From Rugalucina vietnamica (lineage: Eukaryota; Mollusca; Bivalvia; Lucinida; Lucinidae): a stretch of 64,000 nt of DNA. Positions 1-9,264 of the stretch are shown here, piece after piece. The notes beneath the pieces were generated by a model, which searched no databases, had not been told where the DNA came from, and saw only the letters and a program-made list of their open reading frames with translations. Location: contig OZ024880.1 of the NCBI GenBank assembly GCA_964017185.1, positions 42,064,329 through 42,128,328 of the forward strand, written 5' to 3'. Numbering within the stretch: position 1 is the first letter of the stretch; every line of letters starts with the position of its first letter. The position numbers and the translations under genes are program-made.

Positions 1-70
1 GGACGTACGGATGGACGCCGGCTCGACTACTATAGGCTCACCTGTCAGCCTTTGGCTCGGGTGAGCTAAA
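1..70. repeat. Fragment of a dispersed repeat (ACGGACG type)
   Basis: This stretch (GGACGCCGGCTC ... GGCTCACCTG ... GGTGAGCT) shares its start and the following inverted GAGCC/GGCTC words with 20205-20275, which carries (ACGACGG)n followed by GGACGCCGGATCATGCC. It is probably the end of a repeat that continues outside the window. No gene is seen in 71-494. Confidence 0.4.
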
Positions 71-494
71 AATCTGAAAATACCCGAATGGCTGTGTTGT
101 TCATTATTTTTATCTCTGTATTCATATGTTTGAATATATTTTATCGCTTCAATTTCTATTGCTTAATTTGATTCAGTACGATAGCTTTCAAATTTGATTT
201 TAATGAAATATGTCACAAAAATGTTGCACTCCTTACACATATATGTATAACTTATTTATAAAGTTACATCATAAAATTTTGATTCAGATCAGGCCCGTCT
301 GGTTTACTTGTTTCGGTATATCACTCGATAATTTCCATGCATACAGGACAGTCTCACTGGGGTCTAAAGCCTCAAAATTGTCCGTATCCAAACAAGACGG
401 TTTGCTTTTGTTAATGTAATTCGGCAACATTCTTATCCATTTGCTCATACGAAGACTCGCGAATTGTAATGTCACTCACATTGTAAACCAGGAG

Positions 495-592
495 TCTTCG
501 GATCCCAGTGAGATGATCTAGTGGTTAAGCGTGGTAATGAAAAAGCGCTTTTAACCACTCGGTCACACTCGGCCATGGGGGCGTCTAAAGGA
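495..592 (-). repeat. SINE head fragment, tRNA-derived
   Basis: GTGAGATGATCTAGTGGTTAAG and CCACTCGG...GGCCATGGGGGC are the head of the tRNA-derived SINE seen whole at 3502-3772 and 24101-24340. The copy is short and diverged and no longer has recognisable ends. Confidence 0.5.
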
Positions 593-679
593 ATATTATA
601 TTAATTACGCTCCCCTCGGGTCCTAGCCAATGTTTAAGGAGTGAAAAATCATATTTGATCTTTATCTTATAAAATAAAT

Positions 680-914
680 GAGCCGCCTCGTGGGAAAACC
701 AACAATTTGCATATGCGAAAACAAAGGCGCAGATCAGCTTCGCGGTAACCGCGAAGCTGATCAGCGCCTTTGTTTTCGCTACTCGGATAGTACAATTCCG
801 ATTTCTACTTAAATCCGAAATTTAAAGCTTCTAGCTATTTTCTGTGCTTGTACAGGCCGGTTTGGGTCGGACCTGTTCGGAAACCACATTGTTGGTTTTC
901 CCACGAGGTGGCTC
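680..914 (+). mobile_element. GAGCC-end palindromic MITE, intact copy
   Basis: The ends GAGCCGCCTCGTGGGAAAAC and GTTTTCCCACGAGGTGGCTC are inverted repeats of about 28 bp, flanked by a 4-bp target duplication AAAT (676-679, 915-918). The centre is a near-perfect palindrome built on CAGATCAGCTTCGCGG. There is no coding capacity. This is the best preserved of about nine copies in the window. The superfamily is unassigned. Confidence 0.8.
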
Positions 915-1102
915 AAATACCTGTGTCACACGATATTAACAGTCTTTTATTAATGAAGTAGCCGTGTATTCATGTGGCAATTCGCGTGCGAAAATCATGT
1001 TTGATCCCTGAATTCTAAACATTAGATTAAGGAACTACGCTGAAAGGAAGCTTGAATTGTTTAAAACAAAGAAATATATAAAGCAATGTGATACTTTGCA
1101 AG

Positions 1103-1108
1103 TTTATT
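1103..1108 (-). terminator. poly(A) signal of the ZP gene
   Basis: AATAAA on the minus strand lies 54 bases beyond the ZP stop codon at 1162, a usual distance for a compact 3' UTR. Confidence 0.5.
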
Positions 1109-1161
1109 ATATTACTTGTATAAACAATAAACAGAATCACAGTCTTGCACTGGAGTCGCCA

Positions 1162-3501
1162 TTAGAAGGTGTAGAAGAACATGACTGCCATTGCATTAAA
1201 CAACCAGAAATTACCTGAAAGTAGAAATATAATGTATATTTAGAATTTGACGTTTATCCTAATTTTCCCCTCGAAATAACTTACTATAAATTCAAAATAT
1301 TGAAATGATTAAAAAAAAATAAGGTTTTTAATGTAAAAATGGAAACCATTAGTTTAATCTTCCCTCATGTACCTTGAGCAGACGTCTGTGGGCGGATTTT
1401 ATTTGAGCCTGTGCGTGAGAAAACCAACAATTTGCATGGGCGAAAACAAAGACGCAGATCAGCTTCGCGGCAACCGCGAAGCTGATCAGCGTCTTTGTTT
1501 TCGCTACACGGATAGTACATTTCCTCCTCTACTTACTCCCAAATTTTCAAGATTCTGGGTTTCTTCTGTGACTGTACAGGCTGGTTTGTGTTGGACCTGG
1601 TCGGAAACCCAAATTGTTGGTTTTGTCATGTACAGGCTCATTTATAACGTGATCGCTCCTAGGGCTTGGTAACCACATTGGGGTAATAAGTCAATTTATT
1701 CACCCATCTACCCTTTTTGTATACTAAAAACTAAGTCAAGAGGGGTATATATTTGTTTTTAAACAAATTGTACTAATACAGTCGGTGAGCGAAATTAAGA
1801 ATATCAGAGAGTTTCAACTGTTAAAATTAAAGTACAAATATTCTATTGGCGTGATTTCTAAACGGGGATCACTTACCAATAGCTGAAGCAGCGCTGTTCT
1901 GAGTCGGTACAATGTGCATAACGCTGCCCGTAGTGAAGGTCTTCTCGTCTCCCTGAGGTGCTAGGGCACGGACACTTCGCTTTTTCACGCCGCATGACTG
2001 AAAGTAGAAAATAAAATATGAGCCGCCTGGTGGGAAAACCAACAATGTGGTTTCCGAACAGGTCCGACACAAACCGGCCTGTACAAGCACGGAAAAGAGC
2101 TAGAAACTTGAAATTTCGGATTTAAGTAGTAGAGGAATTGTACTATCAGAGTAGCGAAAACAAAGGCGCTGATCAGCTTCGCGGTCACCGCGAAGCTGAT
2201 CTACGTCTTTGGTTTCGCCTTTGCAGATTGTTGGTTTTTCCATGAGGCGGCTCATATGGGAAACGACAGTTAAAAAAATGAGACTTGGGAACTAATTTAT
2301 TTTTGTTCCTAATCCATGACAATGAACAGGACAATGTAGGTAACGTGGAGTCTCCTGTGTAACCATTGTAGTTATTATATTATTTATTGTGGCGCAGATT
2401 TGAAAATGGATATCAAAACATTCTTTGGATCAGAACATACATGAAAAGTCTTTTTAACTTGTGGATCACGACTAGTTTAAATCAATCTTGTGTCCAAATG
2501 CAAACTCACAATATCACAAGCGGTGGAGCCACTGGGACACAGCTTCACTGTACACTTGAAAAATACGTCATCGCTGTTGTAGAACTTGAACACGTACAGG
2601 TTTACGTAGTAACGTTTGATGAGAGGAATGCTGGTGTCAACGCTGTCGAAATCTGCGCCCAGAATGTCAGAATCCTGACTACAGCTGTAATGCATGTGGT
2701 TTGGCTGATTAAGTCAACATTTTTACGTTGATTCGAATAGTGAGGAGTCAACCGGAACATGTAAAAGGCCACAACCATTCTTCATTTTTTTTTTTTCTTC
2801 TTGGTCTTACTGACAACTAAATTTTTTCTAAAAAGTTGCGGAAAATGGGGAGAAAAAAATTAAGTTTGTTGATTGTCAATTTTCATGGCACATCCAATGC
2901 ACAACAGTTCAAATATAAAATATTAGGAAATATCTGCAAGATATTCAACAAAATAAAAACCGGAAGTTCCAAAATGTCAAATGTAAGCAACAAACATCTT
3001 TCAATCGGGACTATTATATAATAATAATAATAATTATAATAAAAATAAACATTCTAAATATTCTTAAAATGTCAGCGAAAGTGACTTATCCTGGCATGAC
3101 ACTGTAAAATATTTAGATTATCAAATCACTAAGCCGAAATCTTCGTGAAAGCGTGATACGGTCTACCTACCCATCCAAAACCAGTTGTTTGCTGGGTGAG
3201 CCACTGGCAGATGTTCCAGAGTAGGCCCAACAGGTGGGGGAGGCACTGTAATCACCTAGAGAAGAGTGGTCCTCATTGTATAGGGCAATTTAGCTATCAA
3301 ATGGGAAAACCAACAATTTGGGTTTCTGGTCAGGTCCAACAGACTGACCTGTACAGTCACAGGAGCAGGCTAGAATCTTGAAGTTTCAGATTTAACAGGA
3401 GGATTTGAACTACATGTGTAACGAAAACAAAGGCGCTGATCAGCTGTGCAGCTAGTGCACAGCTGATCTGCGGCTTTGTTTTCGCCTATGCAAATTGTTG
3501 G

Positions 3502-3537
<36 letters not shown>

Positions 3538-6250
3538 ATTGTTTTACGTCCCTTTCAAGCTTTTTCACTCATATCGAGACGAATCAATCGGTAGGTGGGG
3601 CGAAAACCGGAGTACCCGGGGAAAAACCACCCGACACACCCGCAAGCAGAACTTGGCTTGTCCCACATGTGACTGGTGCCCCGAGCGAGGCGCGAACCCA
3701 CAGCGGTGAGATGATCGAATGATTAAGAGCACTGAAGTCAGCGACCTTAACCACTCGGCCACGGGGGCCGCCTTGTTGGTTTTCATGCAGGGGCTGAATT
3801 TTTCACTGATTTACAGGGATTATAACTATACATGTCCCGATTGTAATGTTGAATACCGTAAGGGCACCCCACTAACCTTGGGACCGGGCGAGAGTCCCGT
3901 TTGTTACTCAATTCAGTTATCAATTAAAATCTTAAGCACTATTTCTTAGTATCTATGTTAATGTTGTATTTGACAAGTTCTGGCACCTACAAAGCACCGT
4001 ACTTGCAAAACAAGAATGACGCGAAATATTTTTAGTCAAGGCGCCTTACTTGGGATATCAATGGTCCAGTAGATTTCTGCTCCTACCAGTTCCTCGTAGA
4101 CTTCTGATCCCAGCTGGTCGGGTTCTCTCAGAGCAGAGGAGATCGCGAATGACGGTGTAACAGCGTCCTGGGTGGTCACTTCGAGGCTGAAATTTGCATG
4201 GCAGACCGATATTTTAGTATTGAAAGTTTATGAAGGTTAACGACTTTTCAGTTATTGTAATGTATTGTACCAGTCATTTGTATGTCCGGTCCGCTATTCC
4301 CCGGCCCCAGAGGAACCGTGGATAGAAAGGACTGGTGCATTAAGGCACGTCTTATCAGAAAGGAGGCTAGGTTGTGCCATTAACTCAATGTTTGCTTAGA
4401 ATATAGACAAACTACTCTTTACATTAGTGATTTCGAATACAAATGTATTTTTCTGACTACTTACGTAGCACCAAGTAGGTTAGATACGGTTCTATCAACA
4501 CCGGAGTCTGGGATATCCGCACATTCAATCTCGTAGGAAATATAGTCATTGCTCCCGAATGTTTCCACACTACCAGAACGCTGGGAGAAGAACGCTACGA
4601 TCGTGTTGTCCTGCAAGTAGGAGCTTCGTTTTAAAAATGTATTTTGACATGCTTTTGTATGATAATTTAAATTTTTGGTAGAAAAATAGCATGCTGGGTG
4701 GTTTAACATGCCAGTTAGCATCAGGAAAAAATGTCCGTGTAATATATACCTTCTTATACCCCACTTTTGTATAGTAAAATTGGTGTATACAGGGATATAC
4801 CTATTTCTTATTTTTACATCGAAACAGATTGTGGGTATTCGTTAGAACCGCCTTGGTTCTAACGTGTACCCACAATGTTTTATAGCAAACATTTTAAAAT
4901 ATGCTTTCAGTGAATTTTTTTTACACCAAAAGAAATCTATATTTTGCATGGGACTTTGGTGAGTTGACGTGTTCTGCAGAAAGACAGCACTGTACCCAGT
5001 TGGGTTCGAACGCAAGACCTCTCGATTCGGATTCTTGTAGCCATCGTGTTTTCCTAATAACATTACGAAAATACGGCCATGCAATATACAGAAAAAAAAT
5101 TTTGGTTGTAAAAATGAAAAATTTCACTGGAAAAAAAGAAGATATAAGAAAATATATAATAAGAAAAATAGGTTTACCCCTGCAAACCCCAGTTTTAGTA
5201 AATAAAAGTGGGGTTTAGGGGGGTATTTATTGCACGGACATGTTTTCCTGATAAACTGCTCAAAATCAGTTACACCACCGCTGAAATTTCTCAACAGACT
5301 TACTGCAAAAACCTGCAATTTTGGTTTTTGATAATTTTTGACTGAATAAACGTTTTTGGATGCAATTTTCAGCAATTCAGCTTGAATTATTCTTCTAATG
5401 GTTTGATTTTTATTCATTTCAGAAAGTTTTCTTACAATGACATGTTGTCAATTTATTTATATTGCACTGGTATTAAATTAATTACTGAACGCTCTAGCTC
5501 TGTATATGTTCTCATTTTCGACCATAGGTATGCGTTATCAGTTGTTTGGAGAAAACTTTGTATATCAAAAGTATTGTTATTTATTTCTTCGATTATTCAT
5601 TGCTTAGTCACAGTATGGACTGTTTTCTGCACTATGCAACTGCTTTGATCTTGTAAAGCAAATAACATTTTGTTTACCAGACTAAGTGCGATTTTTTCCA
5701 CATTTCAGAAATTGCTGCTTTTACTTCATTTAAGTCTTTAAATCTATAGACTAGATAGGTCTATAAATTTAAAGACAGTCTTTTTAAAGACTGTGTGTTT
5801 TATGTCGGCTAATAAAGGTATATAATTCTCGCTCACCTGACTACATCCCGTGATTAAGCTGACTCCGCCGCTGGTAGAAACTGAGCATTTTACAGCCGAG
5901 GACGAGCCCTCGTCCTGGACGGCAAAACAGTGGGAGTAGGAGAGTGGGTGAGTCACCTCGACGGTACCATTTGGATAACATGCTGGAATTAAGGATGACA
6001 TTAAATCATTTAAATAGTTTTACATAATTTTGAATCATTCTCCAGGCCATTATTTGATGTAATCTGTGTTAAATACAGATATATTTAGAATTCAACTATT
6101 CATATCCATGAAGAAGCTTAATCCCCGGACAGTCTGGCATTAAACCTTTTCTAAAAATAAAGCAAAATCACACTTACTGTGAACTAGATTGAGTACTCCA
6201 CCACCAAGTGCTAGCTGCGCCACGATAGACAGAATAATGAAAAACAACAT
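1162..6250 (-). CDS. ZP-domain secreted or membrane protein, complete 8-exon gene
   Basis: Exons, in transcription order: 6250-6178, 5982-5837, 4610-4465, 4186-4050, 3255-3171, 2684-2510, 1997-1877 and 1214-1162. All junctions are GT/AG with matching phases, and the total of 936 nt gives 311 residues plus stop. Residues 1-20 form a signal peptide (MLFFIILSIVAQLALGGG). Cysteines 26, 43, 57 and 71 and the EIEC of exon 3 fit a ZP-N half. Exons 4-6 read as ZP-C: YWTIDIPSDYSASPTC, then LVLDGCSQD, FKFYNSDDVFFKC and KLCPSGSTACDISC. GVKKRS at about 258-262 is a furin-like site of the kind that follows ZP modules, and the last 17 residues are hydrophobic (WLFNAMAVMFFYTF). ZP proteins polymerise outside the cell into matrices or coats; the partner here is unknown. 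Similarity to a named family member cannot be judged by eye. Confidence 0.85.
1405..1639 (+). mobile_element. GAGCC-end palindromic MITE
   Basis: Same family as 680-914, with a diverged outer TIR (GAGCCTGTGCGTGAG / CATGTACAGGCTC), the same central palindrome, and target duplication ATTT on both sides. It lies in the last-but-one intron of the ZP gene. Confidence 0.8.
2020..2253 (-). mobile_element. GAGCC-end palindromic MITE next to a ZP exon
   Basis: TIRs GAGCCGCCTGGTGGG and CATGAGGCGGCTC with target duplication ATAT. The element ends 22 bp upstream, in gene sense, of ZP exon 7 (1997), so it sits directly against the polypyrimidine tract. Confidence 0.8.
2815..2995 (-). mobile_element. Fragment of the TTAAGGATGTTCGC element
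   Basis: Reverse-complement similarity to the 5' part of the nested element at 31799-32751: ACATTTGACATTT, CGGAAC/TTCCGGTTTTT, GAATATCT and CCATTTTC appear in the same order. Both termini are missing. It lies in a ZP intron. Confidence 0.5.
3298..3797 (-). mobile_element. GAGCC-end MITE split by a SINE
   Basis: TGGGAAAACCAACAATTTGG at 3301 begins a MITE copy that runs through the central palindrome to CAAATTGTTGG at 3501. The copy resumes after the SINE with TTGTTGGTTTTCATGCAGGG. Its near end lies about 42 bp upstream, in gene sense, of ZP exon 5 (3255). Confidence 0.7.
3502..3772 (-). mobile_element. tRNA-derived SINE inserted in a MITE
   Basis: On the minus strand the element starts with GGCGGCCCCCGTGGCCGAG, a Ser/Leu-tRNA-like A box (TGGCCGAGTGGTTAAGG), and a B-box-like GGTTCGCGCC. 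It continues through a body with GTGTCGGGTGG and ends AAAGGGACGTAAAAC followed by a poly(A) of over 30 bases. The target duplication TTGTTGG (3495-3501, 3773-3779) is MITE sequence, so the SINE is the younger insertion. Confidence 0.75.
4267..4348. mobile_element. Short GTACCAGTC inverted-repeat element
   Basis: The ends TGTACCAGTCATTTGTA and AGGACTGGTGCA match the TIR of the GC-rich MITE at 44887-45304, with most of the interior missing. It is in the ZP intron between exons 3 and 4. Confidence 0.45.
4719..5252. mobile_element. Foldback element, CATCAGGAAAA ends
   Basis: CATCAGGAAAAAATGTCCGTG at the left is matched by the inverted CACGGACATGTTTTCCTGAT at the right. The inside holds ATTGTGGGTATTCGTTAG / CTAACGTGTACCCACAAT, a long hairpin around AGAACCGCC, and CCCCACTTTTATTTA words. 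Related copies are at 18395-18640, 48690-48830 and 52274-52556, with a scrap at 30643-30680. Part of a second copy seems to start at 5058. The rest of this intron (5253-5836) holds nothing I recognise. Confidence 0.6.
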
Positions 6251-7163
6251 ATCGACTTTCAACGAACTTCCAACCACCACAGTGCCAGTAACACCCTGAT
6301 TCTCCTATGAATGACAAACTGGCAAAACATTTGGCTTTTATACCCCAAATTACATCAGTATTCACGTGTTGCACGAACAGCACGTGGAGTGAGTGAACTT
6401 GCTACGCATATGTAAGAAATTGTATTTATGCGACCATAAGATGCATATGTGGGTTTTAACGAGAAATCTAGGTTCACGTTTCATCTGGTATTTCTTTTGA
6501 CATGTTTGTGATTGGCGTTATTATGCATTTTACGATTCCATTCAGAACGCTGGATATTACGCTTATGCAAACTGCGAAACTTGAGGTCTACACACGTGCA
6601 TGAACATGTATTAATGACAATGTTCAGGCACGTTTATGAATGCAAGTGCTTAGAAAAATGTTACTAGCAATACTAACTCAGCCTTTTGAAAAACTGACGG
6701 CGTGATAATTAAGAACTTGACACGTCTATAAAACACAAGAAACATTATTTTGCAATAAACAGGAACTGAGAAACTTGATATGTTTGCATGAAATGAGCGC
6801 ATGCACAAACAAAGACGTTGGGAGTCCGTGTAGAAAAAAGATCATAAACAAGCAATATAAAAACAATTTATAAAATACAACTGGTTACTGGTATTCTCAA
6901 CCTCCACACCCTGGGGTTTTGCAATGATTCAATACAGTTTCCTCCTTTATACGTTGGTTGATCTTTATTCAGTCAATTTGGCATCGTGTCCAAAACGTGT
7001 ACCGCTTTGAATCAAAGAAAATTGCAAACCGATGCAAATATAACAGGTTGCAAGCAGCTGTGGATGCTTTGGAATTCAACCACTACTGTCTTGTAAAATA
7101 TGACTTAAAACAGAAAAATGTTGAAGACCTTATGGACCAAGTCAATTTATCTTCTCATCTGCA
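6251..7163. other. Head-to-head intergenic region
   Basis: Upstream of both the ZP and the lectin-receptor genes. Apart from the ZP TATA box I see no clear feature. An ATG at 6924 opens a short hydrophobic frame (MIQYSFLLYTLVDLYSV, then NLASCPK) that resembles a signal peptide and could be the missing first exon of the receptor. Its donor is poor and it does not join in phase to any exon found. Confidence 0.3.
6336..6342 (-). promoter_or_regulatory. TATA box of the ZP gene
   Basis: The minus strand reads GGGGTATAAAAGCC about 86 bases upstream of the ZP start codon. Transcription would begin near 6307, leaving a 5' UTR of roughly 55-60 bases without an intron. The match to the metazoan TATA consensus is good; the start site itself is inferred. 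Confidence 0.55.
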
Positions 7164-7400
7164 CCCAGTTGTTCAAAATTAACGATGTCGTTAGTTAACG
7201 ATTCGTTAAAATTTCAAATGGCAATATTACAAATACACTGCTATTTTTGTTGAAAAAATGTGAGAATCCTTTGCATTGCAAAGGATTCTCACATTATTTC
7301 AACAAAAAATAACATTGTATTTGTTTTTGAAGTTGTTATATAGTTAACAAATTGAGGGCTTAACGACATCGTTAAGCTAACGAAGTTTTGAACAACTGGG
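7164..7400. mobile_element. CCCAGTTGTTCAAAA foldback MITE
   Basis: The ends CCCAGTTGTTCAAAATTAAC and AGTTTTGAACAACTGGG are inverted, followed inward by inverted AACGATGTCGTTA words. The centre (about 7245-7310) is a near-perfect hairpin around GTGAGAATCCTTTGCA. Non-coding. The following 7401-7971 holds a T-run at 7530-7562 and otherwise nothing I can assign. Confidence 0.7.
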
Positions 7401-7527
7401 CCCTGATTGTTAAACCTTTCATGTAAATCCATCTGACGTCTGTGTTAAAAGCTGAGTATGAAGGGTGGTGAATCGCGATAAAAATCGTTTTCCGTTCACA
7501 TGCTTGCAACATATGAAAGTCAATCAC

Positions 7528-7562
<35 letters not shown>

Positions 7563-7971
7563 CAAGTAAGATTTATTGTTCACATGCCAGTTGTTGGTCA
7601 TACAAGCGAGTAGTAGTCCCGGACTCCTCGTGCAAACAGGTGAGACGGATGGTGAAATGTAACAGGTTGGACATATGTCCCGATCTGGGTATTTTATATT
7701 GTTCTAGGTATACTGATTAAAACTGCTGTTTATGCAATACGTACTTTCAGAGACCAGAACGATGGCTGTGGATTGACACGTGTTATAAAAAAAAATAAGC
7801 AATGTTTGAATTGAAAAAGTGCATTTATTGAATGTCTGACCATTAATACAAGAAAAATGAAAGCAAATTAGCATAATGGCATTAATATTTTGTAAATGAA
7901 AAGACTCATTTGACAATTCTGAGCGAAAGTAAGCGCCAAGCATAAAAGGGGCTGACGGCAAGCCCAGAAGC

Positions 7972-8024
7972 TGCACAGCTGATCAGCGCATTTATTTTCA
8001 CCACACGGATAGTACTATTGCTAT
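7972..8024 (+). repeat. GAGCC-MITE remnant
   Basis: CTGATCAGCGCATTTATTTTC and CACACGGATAGTACTATT are internal words of the GAGCC MITE family. Both ends are lost. Confidence 0.5.
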
Positions 8025-8047
8025 GAAGAGCATGAACAAAGTTGTAT

Positions 8048-8289
8048 TACCTCCGGGCCTGGTGTCGAGGTTATAAAACTTTTTTTCAGGCTCATCTCAG
8101 ATGAGCATGAAATTTCAACTGCTTATAGATGATGAAAATAGTCAAAATTAGTGGAAAATTCAGGTTCAAAATTCAAAAAATAGTAATTTATCCTGCTCAT
8201 AAACGTTAAAATGCCAATAATTTAACATTTATAAGCGAGATAAATTTTAGTCTCAGCTGAGTTGAGCATGAAAAAGTTTTATAATCTCT
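8048..8289. mobile_element. Inverted-repeat element (TTATAAAACTTTTT ends)
   Basis: GAGGTTATAAAACTTTTTTT...GCTCATCTCAG at the left mirrors CTCAGCTGAGTTGAGC...AAAAAGTTTTATAATCTC at the right. The inside is AT-rich and non-coding. A partial relative is at 8735-8830, just before receptor exon 1. Confidence 0.55.
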
Positions 8290-8524
8290 GGGCCTGGACG
8301 CTAGCTCGAAATTAAGCGTTAGACTCTGTCTCCATATGCAGTGGATGACACAGGTTTTCTATGACACAGAACCTGCTGAAGCAAATTATTTTCGGTCTCT
8401 GTAAGTATGCAGTGGGTGGTTTACTGTATACTAGTATATTACTGCCATCAACCAAAGTGCCAGTAATATTTCTCCGGTCTAACAAAACAGCGATTAGCTA
8501 AGGTAAAGTGTATATTCATTTAGG

Positions 8525-8735
8525 TACTTATACCAAGAAAACATATCGTAAGCCGAGTGAGCAGCTATTCCCCAATAGGCGGCCACTCAGTTACCCGAAC
8601 TGAAATAAAATATGAAAACGTACATAAGGCTCAAACAGCACAAAAATTCGACCCCAAAACACAAAACAATTAGAACCACAACAGAAGTATCGCATTCGAA
8701 CGATCGGTAATATAAAATTACTGGGGATCACTTAA
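8525..8735 (-). mobile_element. Naiad 3'-tail fragment
   Basis: Reverse complement of the tail sequence of the downstream Naiad element: GGTACTTATACC, TAAGCCGAGTGAGCAGCTAT, GGCCACTCAGTTACC and AGAAGTATCGCATT occur in order. It is one of five minus-strand tails in the receptor gene. Confidence 0.65.
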
Positions 8736-8847
8736 AAGGATAATAAAACTTTTATCATGTTCAACCCAGGTGAGCAGAAATATATATCCTGCTTCAAAAT
8801 ATTAAAATGACGGGAATTATTGGCATTTTAACATTTTTTTTTTCCAG

Positions 8848-9264
8848 AACTGGATATTTGTGAAGATCAACCAGACAAAGATCCACTCCAAGTTGCGCTC
8901 TGATGATTGGTGGATTGGGCTTAACAACAGAGAAAACGCCGCCTACTGGGTGTGGGCGGACAATATGGAAAACAAACCGAATGTCTTGTAAGTACAGACA
9001 ATATGGAAAACAAACCAAATGTGCTGTAAGTACAAACATCACCAACTCCAAAATATGCATATGTTATACGTAAATGCATGTCTCATTGATTATATCGAAA
9101 TTAGTATCATTATCTGTTCACATGTGTTATTTTTGACAGGCCGTGGAAGCCTGGTACCCCCAACAACATAGGTGGCAACGAACGCTGCGCAGTTGTGAAC
9201 AAAGGCTTACTGAACGACGCTCCCTGCGCAGCTCAACACTACTTTGTCTGTTACAGATACAGGG
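8848..9264 (+). CDS. CTLD1 (C-terminal part)
   Basis: Exons 8848-8987 and 9140-9264. It begins NWIFVKI and has [28 protein letters not shown] and YFVCY. The Ca-site motif is TPN instead of EPN or QPN, and LND replaces WND, so sugar binding by the classic site is doubtful. The N-terminal half with the first two cysteines was not found upstream; that region is filled with repeats. Confidence 0.85.

Noticed and set aside
2387-2731. 114-residue plus-strand frame
   Set aside because: Antisense shadow of ZP exon 6, which has ZP cysteines and phased splice sites.
3660-3772. tRNA gene
   Set aside because: A and B boxes are present, but there is no cloverleaf and the sequence recurs with a poly(A) tail and target duplications: a SINE head.
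6958-7182. 74-residue plus-strand frame
   Set aside because: No recognisable domain, it ends in the foldback MITE, and codon use is unremarkable.
8342-8400. CTLD-like exon with good splice sites
   Set aside because: The key Trp and Cys are missing and its phase does not fit exon 8848; kept only as part of the finding on the missing 5' end.
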